In this document: one piece after another, positions 22,920 through 34,055 of the stretch | Numbering within the stretch: position 1 is the stretch's first letter | How the letters are laid out: every line of letters begins with the position of its first letter | Assembly: GCA_016584305.1 (NCBI GenBank) | Contig: JACEEZ010006417.1 | Location: 177,501 to 241,500 of the forward strand | DNA length: 64,000 bases | Direction of reading: 5' to 3' | Source: Chionoecetes opilio | Lineage: Eukaryota > Arthropoda > Malacostraca > Decapoda > Majidae | The notes under the pieces: generated by a model | The model's input: only the letters and a program-made list of their open reading frames with translations | What the model was told of the DNA's origin: nothing | Databases searched by the model: none | Position numbers and translations under genes: made by a program

Positions 22920-23023
22920 TACATATCTAAATACCCCCATATATAATCCCCCCCTTATTCGGATCCTTGCATTACTCGGACCACTCCTGGGCCCAATTAG
23001 TCCCAATATGAGAGGTTTTACTG
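22613..23023. mobile_element. Pogo/Tigger-like MITE with TA duplication
   Basis: Left CAGTAAAACCTCGCGTATTC and reverse complement of right CAGTAAAACCTCTCATATTG; TA at 22611-22612 and 23024-23025. ATTCGGAC motifs repeat near both ends. The interior is four to five blocks of GAAATTTCCTAACCTAGA separated by T-runs of 17-52. Confidence 0.88.
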
Positions 23024-23036
23024 TATTTGTCATGTG

Positions 23037-23039
<3 letters not shown>

Positions 23040-23075
<36 letters not shown>

Positions 23076-23086
23076 TATTATTATTT
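23040..23086. repeat. (ATT)n microsatellite
   Basis: About 14 ATT units. Confidence 0.9.
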
Positions 23087-23149
23087 GCTGTGACCAATCC
23101 TGTGTTAACCAAAGACCATGAATACTGCGATGGGGTGGTCTTAGGGATT

Positions 23150-23897
23150 TCATCATACTTGCATCATACTTAATTCATCATACTTGCATCATACTTGCAT
23201 CATACTTATTTCATCATACTTGCATCATACTTATTTCATCATACTTGCATCATACTTATTTCATCATACTTGCATCATACTTATTTCATCATACTTGCAT
23301 CATACTTATTTCATCATACTTGCATCATACTTATTTCATCATACTTGCATCATACTTATTTCATCATACTTGCATCATACTTATTTCATCATACTTGCAT
23401 CATACTTATTTCATCATACTTGATCATACTTATTCTCATACTTTCATACTTTGCATCATACTTAATTCATCATACTTAATTTCATCATACTTGCATCATA
23501 CTTAATCATCTACTTGATCATACTTGCATCATACTTAATTCATCATACTTGCATCATACTTGATTCATCATACTTGCATCATACTTAATTCATCATACTT
23601 GCATCATACTTAATTCATCATACTTGGATCATACTTAATTCATCATACTTGCATCATACTTAATTCATCATACTTGCATCATACTTAATTCATCATACTT
23701 GCATCATACTTAATTCATCATACTTGCATCATACTTAATTCATCATACTTGCATCATACTTGATTCATCATACTTGGATCATACTTAATTCATCATACTT
23801 GCATCATACTTAATTCATCATACTTGCATCATACTTAATTCATCATACTTGCATCATACTTGATTCATCATACTTGGATCATACTTAATTCATCATA
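23150..23897. repeat. 25-bp TCATCATACTTGCATCATAC array (about 29 units)
   Basis: Unit TCATCATACTTGCATCATAC plus TTATT or TTAAT. TTATT units fill the left third and TTAAT units the rest, with an irregular zone at about 23415-23520. Confidence 0.95.
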
Positions 23898-24122
23898 TAG
23901 TAGACCCTCTCTAATTCGAACACGTATAATTAGAACTTCGGATAATTCGGCATATTTCAGGCTCAGTTCGAATTTCTCAACACTTTTCCATAATCCGCAC
24001 TGAAGTTTGAATTGTCCGACAATGTGCGCAGGAAGGGCATTGTCGAAGTTTTCTGCAGCATCTTCCACCTCCTCTGTGCCATCCACTTGGTCAGCCAGCC
24101 TCCACATCACCACCACCACATT

Positions 24123-24606
24123 AACCACCTCAAGCACTGAAGACCTTGCCTTACAAATCCCCAGAGTGACGCCACTGTTGTGTTTAGTAGCGACCACCTC
24201 AAGCACTGAAGACCTTGCCTTACAAATCCCCAGAGTGACGCCACTGTTGCGTTTAGTAGCGACCACCTCAAGCACTGAAGACCTTGCCTTACAAATCCCC
24301 AGAGTGACGCCACTGTTGCGTTTAGTAGCGACCACCTCAAGCACTGAAGACCTTACCTTACAAATCCCCAGAGTGACGCCACTGTTGCGTGTAGTAGCGA
24401 CCACCTCAAGCACTGAAGACCTTACCTTACAAATCCCCAGAGTGACGCCACTGTTGTGTTTAGTAGCGACCACCTCAAGCACTGAAGACCTTGCCTTACA
24501 AATCCCCAGAGTGACGCCACTGTTGCGTGTAGTAGCGACCACCTCAAGCACTGAAGACCTTGCCTTACAAATCCCCAGAGTGACGCCACTGTTGCGTGTA
24601 GTAGCG
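24123..24606. repeat. 69-bp tandem repeat (7 units)
   Basis: Unit starts ACCACCTCAAGCACTGAAGA and includes CCCCAGAGTGACGCCACTGT. 69 is a multiple of three, so both strands stay open (23-residue repeats). Variation is limited to about three sites per unit. Confidence 0.95.
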
Positions 24607-24727
24607 GGCAATCCCCCTCTGTACCCTCCCCACTGAGGGATACTGAACGCCTCACAATACACATTACTGCCAAGATAGCAGCTGCCAAAATTCATCCGTG
24701 TGGCTATTCTTATTGTCGCAGAGTAAC

Positions 24728-24855
24728 TTTTTTTCTTTTTTTTTTTTTTACATCACAAAGGACTGGCCAAGGGTACAAAAAAAATGGGTAACACAAAGCC
24801 CGTTTAGTTGCCAGTCCCTATAAAGAAGACAGTAAGAGAATAAGAGAATAACTTG
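24728..24855 (-). pseudogene. LINE 3' untranslated fragment (same family as at 400-1000)
   Basis: Reverse complement matches about 880-975: TTCTCTTACTGTCTTCTTTA, GGGACTGGCAACTAAACGGG and TACCCATTTT, ending in a T-run on the plus strand that represents the poly(A) tail. Confidence 0.85.
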
Positions 24856-26170
24856 TTGATGACCCTGTTTTTGGTGCAGCAGAAGTTATAGCAGCAGGAC
24901 ATGAAGTATTAAGGAGGCAAGAAGAGGAGAGGCTTTCTTTGCCCTTTGTTTACATACCCTTATTGTGGCACGAGCTGGCAACTCAGTAGCGAGCCACCTC
25001 CCAGGGGCTACATTCAGAGAGGCTAACTTCCGGTCTTCACGACCTAGCGACTTCCAACAGCTGTTTTGGGCAACTTTTGGCATTCTGCGGGCAGATTGAT
25101 GACGTACTTAAAGACGTTAAGCTGTCAAAACATAGCGACCACGGTAGGGGTGGCGTAGAGCACGCAAAATACATAAAAATACTCATAAATTGAGTATATA
25201 TGATGTTTTCTGACTCAAGAACTGAACAGGGCAAGTATACAAATGAAATTAGGCCATAAAACAATCTCCTACCCTCGTGGTGAGTTTATTATGAGTTTGT
25301 TATGGGGTGATGGGCCGAGTGGTGAACGGCGGCACCTCACACGCAGACCACCTCGCTTGAGTCGCTTCACCAGACCGGCGGGTAGCTGCCACTAACTGCC
25401 ACGCATCAGACTGAAGGTATAATGGCTCCCTTTTCCTTAACAAAACCCCAAGCCCTTGTCCATCCAGCCGTGATGGGTACCGGGTGTTAGCCGGGGTTTG
25501 TGACCCGCCTCCCGGGGTGGTGGCTTCCCCCAAATGGCAGGAAGACCAGTTACGAATAGAGATTATCAAGCGGAAAAGATCACCCATAGTGACACCGTAG
25601 CGCCAGTGCCATATCTCGTACCAGAATCCCCGCAACTTCCGGGGTGTACAAATCGAGGAAGTTATAGTCAATTTTTTTTAACAAGGTGAAAAATCCATTC
25701 TATATTCAGGTCTCAAGCTTAAAATGATGCCTGTGTTTACCTGATAATATAGAGTTAACTATGATAAAATACAACTGTAATTAAGAAGAACTGTAGTATT
25801 CCCTTCTCCTGACATCAAATTTCAGTCAGTAAGCAGCAATGGGGCAGGATTTTGGCCTCGTTAAAAAAAATACTATACTAAAATAATAAAAAATACTAAG
25901 CCCGTAAACACCGTGCCCTTTAACTCTCTCTGAATGTGTGCCCAGGGCTGTGGTGGTGTGGTGCGGGGCCTTGGGCTGGGCATACTGTATCCTGACCTCA
26001 CCGTGAGCCTCTGTGCGCGTTGCCTTACTGAATGCTGCCAATAGTAGTGCTGCATTCCAAGACTTCAGTATCAGCCATGTTTGGACGAGTACAAGTAATA
26101 CAATCTGTGCTGTTTTGGAGTGACTTATTATTGTGTGGAGGGCTGGAGGTAACCATCGGATAATTCGGAC
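24856..26170. other. Interior of the Tigger-like element without clear genes
   Basis: No frame encodes a recognisable protein. At about 25300-25660 a GC-rich segment contains GGCCGAGTGGTGAACGGCGG, resembling a tRNA A-box region, and CCCGGTACCCATCACGGC on the other strand. It may be a SINE relic; evidence is weak. Confidence 0.35.
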
Positions 26171-26229
26171 TTTTGGCTAATTCGACCCAGGTCTCTCTCC
26201 CCCCAAGTTCGAATTAGAGAGGGTTTACT

Positions 26230-26830
26230 TACTTACATCATACTTAATTGATCATACTTACTTACAGCATACTTAATTGATCATACTTACTTACAGCATA
26301 CTTAATTGATCATACTTAATTGATCATACTACTTACAGCATACTTAATTGATCATACTTACTTACAGCATACTTAATTGATCATACTTACTTACAGCATA
26401 CTTAATTGATCATACTTACTTACAGCATACTTAATTGATCATACTTACTTACAGCATACTTAATTGATCATACTTACATCATACTTAATTGATCATACTT
26501 ACTTACAGCATACTTAATTGATCATACTTACTTACGCATACTTAATTGATCATCTTAGCATCCTTAATTGAATCTTACATCATACTTAATCTCATATTCA
26601 TCATTTTTACGATACTAATATATACTACAATCTTATTCATATTTTAATATGACTTTGATATTTACTTACTGGGCCATACTATTGATCATACTTCATCAAT
26701 AATTGATCAACTTAATCACTAATTGATCAGACTTACCAACTACTTACGCATACTTAATTGATCTACTTACATCATACTTAATTGATCATACTTACTTACA
26801 GTCTTAAGCTAATTTATCATACCGTTTTGC
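26230..26830. repeat. 29-bp ATACTTAATTGATCATACTT array, decayed on the right
   Basis: Unit CTTACTTACAGCATACTTAA plus TTGATCATA. Regular to about 26530, then irregular with many small deletions, possibly consensus error. Related to the 25-bp array at 23150-23897. Confidence 0.9.
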
Positions 26831-26955
26831 ACATAACCTAATTGTCTGGTGGCAGTACTCCTAATATTTATGTAAGAAGCATTATTGACTAGTCACTAGC
26901 TAATGAGTAGATAGTAGCAGAGTGAGAAGGTAGTAGACAAGTAGAGAGTGATATA
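26831..26955. other. Unique spacer
   Basis: No feature seen. Confidence 0.4.
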
Positions 26956-27182
26956 TTTGCTAAGATAAGACATAGTGAACGAGAGTAATGAGCAGAGTGA
27001 ATAAATTACAAGACATATGACAGAGAGAGAGAAAGAAAAACGAGATTGAATGCAACGAAAACCAAGTGAGGAGATGGTAGAGATAAGATACATCTATAAG
27101 ATAGAAGAGAGAGACGTGAATAATTGGACTAACAGAAAGACAGAGAGAGAGAGAGAGAGAGGTGAATAAATGGCTAACAGAA

Positions 27183-27222
<40 letters not shown>

Positions 27223-27476
27223 GAATAAATGGGACTAACAGAAAGACAGAGAGAGAGAGAGAGAGGGAAATGCTAAGAAAGAAAGAGGAGAGGAGTAGAG
27301 AAAATGACAGAGACGAGAGAGACGCGAGAGAGAGAGAGAGAGGTAGAGGTGAATAAATGGCTAACAGAAAGACAAAGAGAGAGAGAGTAGAGGTGAATAA
27401 ATGGCTAACAGAAAGACAGAGAGAGAGAGAGATAGAGGTGAATAAATGGCTAACAGAAAGACAAAGAGAGAGAGAC

Positions 27477-27512
<36 letters not shown>

Positions 27513-27760
27513 GAATAAATGGCTAACAGAAAGACAAAGACAGAGAGAGAGAGAGATGAGGAGACGAAGCGAGAGAGAGAGAGAGGTGAATAAATGGCAC
27601 GAAGACAAAGAAGAGAGAGAGAGGTGATAATGAGATACAGAAGACGAGAGAGAGAGGTGAATAAATGACAGCAACAGAAGGACAAAGACAGAGACAGACA
27701 GACAGAAAGAGAGAGACAGACAGACAGACAAGAGAGAGAGAGAGAGAGGTTTATTTCTGT
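26956..27760. repeat. (GA)n with GGTGAATAAATGGCTAACAG units
   Basis: Repeats of GGTGAATAAATGGCTAACAG plus AAAGACAGAG(AG)n, about 12 units of variable length, with an irregular part at 27540-27680. Confidence 0.9.
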
Positions 27761-27841
27761 ATGATATTACACACAACACACACACACACACACAGTCTCT
27801 CTAATGATCAATATTGCCTTATGTGTATATAGTCAAGCTGT

Positions 27842-27844
27842 GTG

Positions 27845-27898
<54 letters not shown>
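27842..27898. repeat. (GT)n microsatellite
   Basis: About 28 GT units, 50 bp beyond a short (CA)n at 27771-27793. Confidence 0.95.
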
Positions 27899-27900
<2 letters not shown>

Positions 27901-28051
27901 AAACTTACTTAAAAGCACACATTCCTACAACATGCTAAAGCCTCCCTCCTTTGTCCATCCCTGACTGTTCTTATTTTGATCCTGAAATAGTAAAGACTCC
28001 AGGAAGAAATAATCCTCCCTTGAATATAACAAAGGGAGTCATTACCATTAA

Positions 28052-28253
28052 CCCCTTGAGGCCCAGAACGTAATTGCCATTGTAATTTGGGTACCATTAG
28101 ACGATTGTAATGACTATAAGCAATATTTTATAGCTATGACCTGTTTAGTATCCTTGTCCACTAACTACTGTGGTATATTCAGTGACTTTTTGTTATTTGA
28201 TGGCTCGACAAGATGTTTTTTTATGGCAAAGGAAAGATCTGGGCGTGAAGGGG
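28052..28253 (-). mobile_element. TTAA MITE, copy 4
   Basis: Inverted orientation: CCCCTTGAGGCCCAGAACG to GATCTGGGCGTGAAGGGG; TTAA on both sides (28048-28051, 28254-28257). Confidence 0.88.
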
Positions 28254-28257
28254 TTAA

Positions 28258-28344
28258 GGTCTGGGCGTGAAGGGGTTAGGGTCTGGGCGTGAAGGGGTTA
28301 GGGTCTGGGCGTGAAGGGGTTAGGGTCTGGGCGTGAAGGGGTTA
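28258..28344. repeat. 22-bp tandem amplification of a MITE terminus (4 units)
   Basis: Four copies of GGTCTGGGCGTGAAGGGGTT plus AG, directly after the terminus of copy 4 and ending in TTAA. Confidence 0.92.
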
Positions 28345-28423
28345 ACATGTCAATAAGGTGTATGGGTTTATGAGACTCTGTGTGTGGACTTAAAACTTGC
28401 GTCGCTTTTTGTACTACAGTCTA

Positions 28424-28778
28424 TTTTATTTATTAAGGTCAAAATGCAGTGAGGAAGCCACGCCCCCTGCCTGCCCTTCTATGCTACGGGGCAGCTGATT
28501 GGTGCATTCCTCGTACCATCACCACCCATCACAATATCTTCACTACTTAACAGCGGCGTGACCACTGGACAGCAATCTTCACTACAGAGGGTGTTTTTAT
28601 TTTGTCACCCTCTGTAGTGAAGATTGCTGTCCAGTGGTCACGCCGCTGTTAAGTAGTGAAGATATTGTGATGGGTAGTGATGGTACGAGGAATGCACCAA
28701 TCAGCTGCCCCGTAGCATAGAAGGGCAGGCAGGGGGCGTGGCTTCCTGACGGCATTTTGACCGTAATAAATACAATAA
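28424..28778. mobile_element. Near-perfect 170-bp hairpin (foldback element)
   Basis: Arms about 28424-28593 and 28606-28775, loop 12 nt (TTTTTATTTTGT). Arms include CCCTCTGTAGTGAAGATTGC and its inverse. Only a few mismatches (near GTCAAAATGC). No coding sequence. A transcript through it would form a long double-stranded RNA. Confidence 0.9.
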
Positions 28779-28985
28779 CTCTACAGGTGGTGCGACACAA
28801 TTACGTCAGTGTTGGTACCGTAAGTGTGCGTAATACTCGTCCTTGCTCCGCCGGGACTCTGCTCTGTGATTATTAGTATCATTATCATTCATTTGTGTCC
28901 AATAAATATTTCTAAATAATGAACGGCGTGTCAAAAACCTTCCATACGTAGTATAGTGTCTCAAATGTGCATGTACACTAGACCC
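28779..28985. other. Unique spacer
   Basis: No gene seen; contains AATAAA motifs without an associated frame. Confidence 0.4.
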
Positions 28986-28988
28986 TTG

Positions 28989-28994
28989 CTGCTG

Positions 28995-29076
<82 letters not shown>

Positions 29077-29126
29077 CACTACTACCACCACCACCACCAC
29101 TACTACTACCACTACTACTACCACTA

Positions 29127-29205
<79 letters not shown>

Positions 29206-29211
29206 CACTTG
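28989..29211. repeat. (CTA/CCA)n trinucleotide microsatellite
   Basis: About 74 triplets of CTA with blocks of CCA. A smaller one lies at 29590-29646. Confidence 0.95.
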
Positions 29212-29705
29212 ACCCATCTGCTACCGGACAAATGGACCAAACTATTAAAAAAAGACCTTTGCTATTTTTGTTTGACGCTATTTCAGTGCGCCGATCACTC
29301 TGGCTTTGTCGGCCCAATTGTAAACACCTCTCACGTCCTCCTGGGCCTCACCATGTACTGTTTTAATAGCCCTGTATGTGTGTAGTGTTTGTGATGGCTG
29401 CATGTACTGTGGGTAACACTAGTATCAGTGCATAGGGTCCGGTGACTATTGTAAACATTCGGTCAAGTGCTGATGATGTGGGAGGGTTTTAGTTTTCTTC
29501 GTTCCGTAGTGTCAGAATGTTTCACGCATAGAGTGTACCCATACTTGTTTTGCCCATAGTACCTAGGTATACAAACTTTCACCTCATGTAAACTACTACT
29601 ACTACTACTACCACTACTACCACTACTATTACTACTACTACTACTATTCAAAGTTAGACGCGGAAATGGTCGGAAATAGCGAACTTTCACCTCATAACGA
29701 ACATA
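29212..29705. other. Unique spacer
   Basis: Two copies of AACTTTCACCTCAT (near 29575 and 29680) flank the small triplet repeat. No gene recognised. Confidence 0.4.
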
Positions 29706-30193
29706 TGGCGCATTTTTGTGACGTTCACCGCCCTGGTTCAGTCCAGTCCGGACCGGGTCAGGGTGGACTGATGGTCGTGAAAATACATGGAGACTGGCCC
29801 CGTCCCATTCGTGGTTCCTATTGGCTGGGGGATGGAGTGGGCGGTACTGAACTGAACTGTGGAGGCGGCAGGCGTCCATCTTGTCAATATCCTTTTTGTG
29901 GTCCGCCTTTTAACCTGTGCTGAAGACTACAACTACCACGCCTGTGATACTTTAGTCTTATGGTCGACCATCATGGTGTTTCATGTCTTATCAGCAGCAC
30001 GAGAAGCTCCTGGTCGCCTTCCCCGCTGACTGTAGTGCGCATGTGCCAGTTCTCCCCACACTGGTCCAACCTGGTCCTGCTCGCTGGCTCAGCCCGGCCC
30101 AGTCCAGCCCGGTCTAAACTGCCTTGCAAAAACAGTGGCCGCCCGGGACTAGCCCAGTCCAGACCGGGCCAGAGCGGCCACGAAAATGCGCTA
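29706..30193. mobile_element. Harbinger-like MITE, copy 2
   Basis: TGGCGCATTTTTGTGACGTT to GCCACGAAAATGCGCTA; the flanks carry ATA on both sides. About 97 percent similar to copy 1 by eye. Confidence 0.85.
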
Positions 30194-30249
30194 ATAGTTT
30201 GTTGTGGCGGAAAAGTTTGGATCCCTCGGATATAACGGACTTTCGGACA

Positions 30250-30380
30250 TACGTACAGACGTACACTCTCTCTTTGTCATTTCTCCCCATTCCTGACATG
30301 GCTCTATACATTGCTACCAAGTCTCCTCTTTTTTTTCCCTCCAATGATGGGAGCAACAATTTCTTCAGCCTCCTCATAAG
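30250..30380 (-). pseudogene. LINE reverse-transcriptase fragment
   Basis: The minus-strand frame reads MRRLKKLLLPSLEGKKRGDL then VAMYRAMSGMGRNDKE. The RRGDLVAMYRxM motif is typical of the region after the reverse-transcriptase thumb in jockey/CR1-type LINEs. Short relic. Confidence 0.65.
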
Positions 30381-30464
30381 TCAGGTCTGACAGATATATA
30401 TATTCCAAGGCCCAAAGTGTGTTGGACGGGCTCATGGGCGTCAGTGGAGGTGTCCTGAATTATG

Positions 30465-30727
30465 GCTGTTCAGATATGGCAACCCTGGCAGTAGTTCAGA
30501 TATGGCAACCCTGGCAGTAGTTCAGATATGACAACCCTGGCAGTAGTTCAGATATGACAACCCTAGCAGTAGTTCAGATATGACAACCCTGGCAGTAGTT
30601 CAGATATGACAACCCTGGCAGTAGTTCAGATATGACAACCCTGGCAGTAGTTCAGATATGACAACCCTGGCAGTAGTTCAGATATGACAACCCTGGCAGT
30701 AGTTCAGATATGACAACCCTGGCAGTA
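30465..30727. repeat. 26-bp array (about 10 units)
   Basis: Unit CAGATATGACAACCCTGGCA plus GTAGTT; the first two units read ATGGCAACC. Confidence 0.95.
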
Positions 30728-32110
30728 CAGTATGTATCGGAGGCTGCTGCATGCTGAACAGCTATCTACAGTGCAGTATGTATCAGGAGGCTGCTGCATG
30801 CTGAACAGCTATCTACAGTGCAGTATGTATCAGGAGGCTGCTGCATGCTGCACAGCTATCTACAGTGCAGTAGGTATCAGGAGGCTGCTGCATGCTGCAC
30901 AGCTATCTACAGTGCAGTATGTATCAGGAGGCTGCTGCATGCTGAACAGCTATCTACAGTGCAGTATGTATCAGGAGGCTGCTGCATGCTGCACAGCTAT
31001 CTACAGTGCAGTATGTATCAGGAGGCTGCTGCATGCTGCACAGCTATCTACAGTACAGTATGTATCAGGAGGCTGCTGCATGCTGCACAGCTATCTACAG
31101 TGCAGTATGTATCAGGAGGCTGCTGCATGCTGCACAGCTATCTACAGTGCAGTATGTATCAGGAGGCTGCTGCATGCTGCACAGCTATCTACAGTGCAGT
31201 ATGTATCAGGAGGCTGCTGCATGCTGCACAGCTATCTACAGTGCAGTATGTATCAGGAGGCTGCTGCATGCTGCACAGCTATCTACAGTGCAGTATGTAT
31301 CAGGAGGCGCTGCTGCCACAAGGTTATCTACAGTGCAGATGTATAGGAGCTGACTGGCATGCGCACAGCTACAACAGTGCAGTATGTATCAGAGCCTGTT
31401 GCCATGTGCACAGCACTACAGCAGTATGTATCAGGAGGCTGCGCATGCTCACACTATCTACAGTGCAGTATGTACAAGAGCTGCTCATGCTCACATGCTA
31501 TTACAGTGCAGTATGTATCAGAGGCTGCTGCATGTAGCACAAGCACTACAGTGCAAGTATGTTCAGAGGCTGCTGCATGCTCACAGCTATACAGATCAGG
31601 TACGGCTCTGCAAGCTCACACACTCTACTTCCAGTATGTATCGGAGCTGCTGCATTCACAGTACTACAGTGCAGTATTATCAGGAGCTGCTGCATCGCTG
31701 CACAGCTATCTACAGTGACAGTACTCTATCAGGAGGTGCTGCATCTTGCACACACTACAGTCAGTAATGTATCATGGTGCTGGCATGCTGCATCAGCTAT
31801 TACGTGCAGTATGTAATCAGGAGCTGCTGCATGCTGCACAGCTGATCTACAGCGCAGTAGTTCGAGCTGCTGCTGCTGCACAGCTATCACAGTGCAGTAT
31901 GGTTAGAGGCTGCTGCATCTGCACAGGCTATAACAGACATTGTTCAGCAGGCTGCTGCATGCTGCCAGCTATCTAACATCAGTAGGTATCAGGGTGTGCC
32001 TGCATGGACCTCTAGCAATCTTCCCAATCAACATCAATCTTAATCACCATGTGTTCAGGTGTGTCGTGTGCACAGCTACTCTTACAGTGCATATTATCAG
32101 GAGCTGACTG
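30728..32110. repeat. 47-bp array (about 13 regular units, then irregular)
   Basis: Unit CAGTATGTATCAGGAGGCTG, then CTGCATGCTGCACAGCTATC and TACAGTG. Regular to about 31305, after which units carry many scattered one-base deletions. The second copy of the module has seven clean units (55226-55535). Confidence 0.93.
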
Positions 32111-32475
32111 CAAAGATGTATCAACTTAGAAAATCTTGACATGGAGACGGCAACGTATGAGCTTCAGGCCCTGTTGCTACAATAGTAACCACACACCACA
32201 CACACAATCTACACACACACACATGAGGATGTAAACAGGTTGTTCCTATTTGTCTTGTATTCAAGGAAATAAGTCAACATGAAAATGTACAAAGTCTAAG
32301 ACTAGCAAGTTAAGATCCATAAGACTTGATTGAAGACAGGACCTTGCAAGTACAACTCACTTGCAATATCACAACAGTGTAATACATGTACACATCTGCC
32401 CACCACCCCTTGCCACACTAGGACACACTCCCACAGGCACGGGTACAACCACACTTGTCCACACAACACACCACC
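32111..32475. other. Retroposon tail with (CA)n and zinc-finger 3' flank
   Basis: ATCAACTTAGAAAATCTTGA and following bases match the cleaner 55547-55640 (a dispersed element ending CTAGGTAAACACACAC). The rest is the 3' flank of the zinc-finger gene. Indel-rich relative to 55547-55928. Confidence 0.55.
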
Positions 32476-33165
32476 TCAAAAGTGGACCTTCATGTGCCTG
32501 GCAATATCAGGCTTTGTCTTGAAACACTTGCTACAAATATCACACTTGAACTCCCGCAAGCCAGTGTGTCTAAAGGTGTGTTGGTTGAGTTCATTACAGG
32601 TATAAAACCTTTTCCCACACTCTAGGCATTCATGATTCTTAACACCACTGTGTGTCAGGGTGTGCCTGGTGAGGTTACCCTTTCTAGCAAATCTTTTCCC
32701 ACACTCTAAACATTCAAAATTCTTAACACCACTGTGTGTCAGGGTGTGTTCGGTGAGGTTACTCTTTACAGTGAACCTTTTCCCACACTCTAAACATTCA
32801 TAATTCTTAACACCACTGTGTTGCAGGGTGTGCGTGGTGAGGCCACCCTTTCTAGCAAATATTTTCCCACACTCTAAACATTCATGATTCTTAACACCAC
32901 TGTGTGTCAGGGTGTGTCTGGTGAGTTCAGTCTTTGTAGCAAATCTTTTCCCACACTCTAAACATTCATAATTCTTAACACCACTGTGTATCACTGAATG
33001 ACTCTTGAGCAGACTCTTGTACTTGAATGTTTTGTCACACTGCTGGCACTTCAGCTCACTGTGTGCCTTGTGGCCTGAGCTGCCTGCCTCCAGGTGATTC
33101 TTGCCATCACCCCTGTGCCTCCCCACCCCTGAGGCAGACTGATCCTGCTGCTCCCGGCCACTCAT
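32476..33165 (-). CDS. Seven-finger C2H2 zinc-finger protein (paralogue 1)
   Basis: ATG at 33163-33165, stop at the 32476 side; 229 residues. A polar N-terminus (MSGREQQDQSASGVGRHRGD) is followed by seven C2H2 fingers of C-x2-C-x12-H-x3-H spacing: LKCQQCDKTF, YECLECGKRF, HECLECGKIF, YECLECGKRF, FECLECGKRF, HECLECGKRF and FKCDICSKCF. The linkers are HSGVKN instead of the usual HTGEKP. Such proteins normally bind DNA in the nucleus; the target is unknown. A possible 3' splice site (TTCCCGCAG) lies upstream at about 33228-33236, where similarity to the 46-kb paralogue begins, so there may be an upstream exon. It differs from paralogue 3 by six bases, all in fingers 3 and 4. No KRAB, BTB or ZAD domain is visible. 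Confidence 0.88.
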   Translation of the reverse strand: MSGREQQDQSASGVGRHRGDGKNHLEAGSSGHKAHSELKCQQCDKTFKYKSLLKSHSVIHSGVKNYECLECGKRFATKTELTRHTLTHSGVKNHECLECGKIFARKGGLTTHTLQHSGVKNYECLECGKRFTVKSNLTEHTLTHSGVKNFECLECGKRFARKGNLTRHTLTHSGVKNHECLECGKRFYTCNELNQHTFRHTGLREFKCDICSKCFKTKPDIARHMKVHF

Positions 33166-34055
33166 GCTGCTGCCCGGCCCCACAGCCTCCACCGCAGCAA
33201 CACTCCCGCCAGCACACCTGACAGCCGGTCCTGCGGGAACCCACTCACTCAGAACAAAAACTAAACTATTTTGTCAAACAAATAGGTAGAACGTGAGTTC
33301 ATTTAATATTCATTGTTTTCACATAAATTGTGTGTGAAACACAAAAAAGCATGGAGTGACTGGAGCTCAAGACACGGAGGTTGTGGTTCATATTTATAAA
33401 CCTGGCTAGGGCACAAAAACGTGCCTAGGACCAGAAGAATGCCTAAGAATTCCTAGGCAACATTGATAAAACCCTGTTATGTCCTAGGAACGTGCCCAGG
33501 ACTACAAACCTCCTCAAAAACACCAATATATTTTTTCTCAAAACCTCCTTGTAAAATAGGGGTGCGTCTTGTGCGCCGGCAAATACGGTATATAGAAACT
33601 GTGAATATTTGTGGGAAATAGAAAGCCTGGAGTAAATGGATAACTATAAGAAATGCAGCTTATGAAGTATTGGTAGAGAAACTCAAGGAGCGACACCCAG
33701 GCTAATGTTGAAACAGTAAAAAAAAAAAAAAAAAAAACTATGAGAAGTGTGTTCCGAAAATATATTAAGCAAATAACTGCCTCTATGAAATTTGGTGTGA
33801 GCACGGATGTTGTTTACGCTCCTCAGTTGTGGTGTCAGATTCCATCAAAAGTAATTAGATTCTCGTTGCATAGACAGACCCATCATGGGAACCGCTCTCC
33901 ACCGTTTCTATCACCAACTGAACTGGTCTTGAGGTGCAGTCGAATCGTTAGTGGGTGGTAGGATATCCATCGGATCTGGTCTCACGACCAATCGCACCGT
34001 GGATGGGGGCCTTTTGTCTCCCGTACCCAAACCCGGGCCTGGCCAAGTCCCCGGG
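33166..34055. other. Module spacer A (long copy)
   Basis: No gene. Nearly identical to 56619-57510. Contains CTTGTGCGCCGGCAAATACG (33567-33587), resembling a dispersed TIR, and an A-run of about 20. Confidence 0.5.

Larger units (their letters stand above)
23898..26229. mobile_element. Tigger/pogo-like TIR element, 2.3 kb, degraded
   Basis: Left AGTAGACCCTCTCTAATTCG and reverse complement of right AGTAAACCCTCTCTAATTCG, with GGATAATTCGG motifs near both ends. It contains a 69-bp array, a LINE 3' fragment and about 1.3 kb without clear coding. A minus-strand frame at about 24000-24120 (LADQVDGTEEVEDAAENFD) could be an acidic transposase tail, but I cannot confirm it. The element sits between two related ATACTTAATT arrays. 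Confidence 0.7.

Noticed and set aside
24007..24636. Coding gene with 23-residue repeats
   Set aside because: Both strands are open because of the 69-bp period; no flanking coding similarity and it lies inside a TIR element.
30732..31346. Cys/Tyr-rich protein in the 47-bp array
   Set aside because: Three frames rotate with the 47-bp unit; no start context or conserved frame between module copies.
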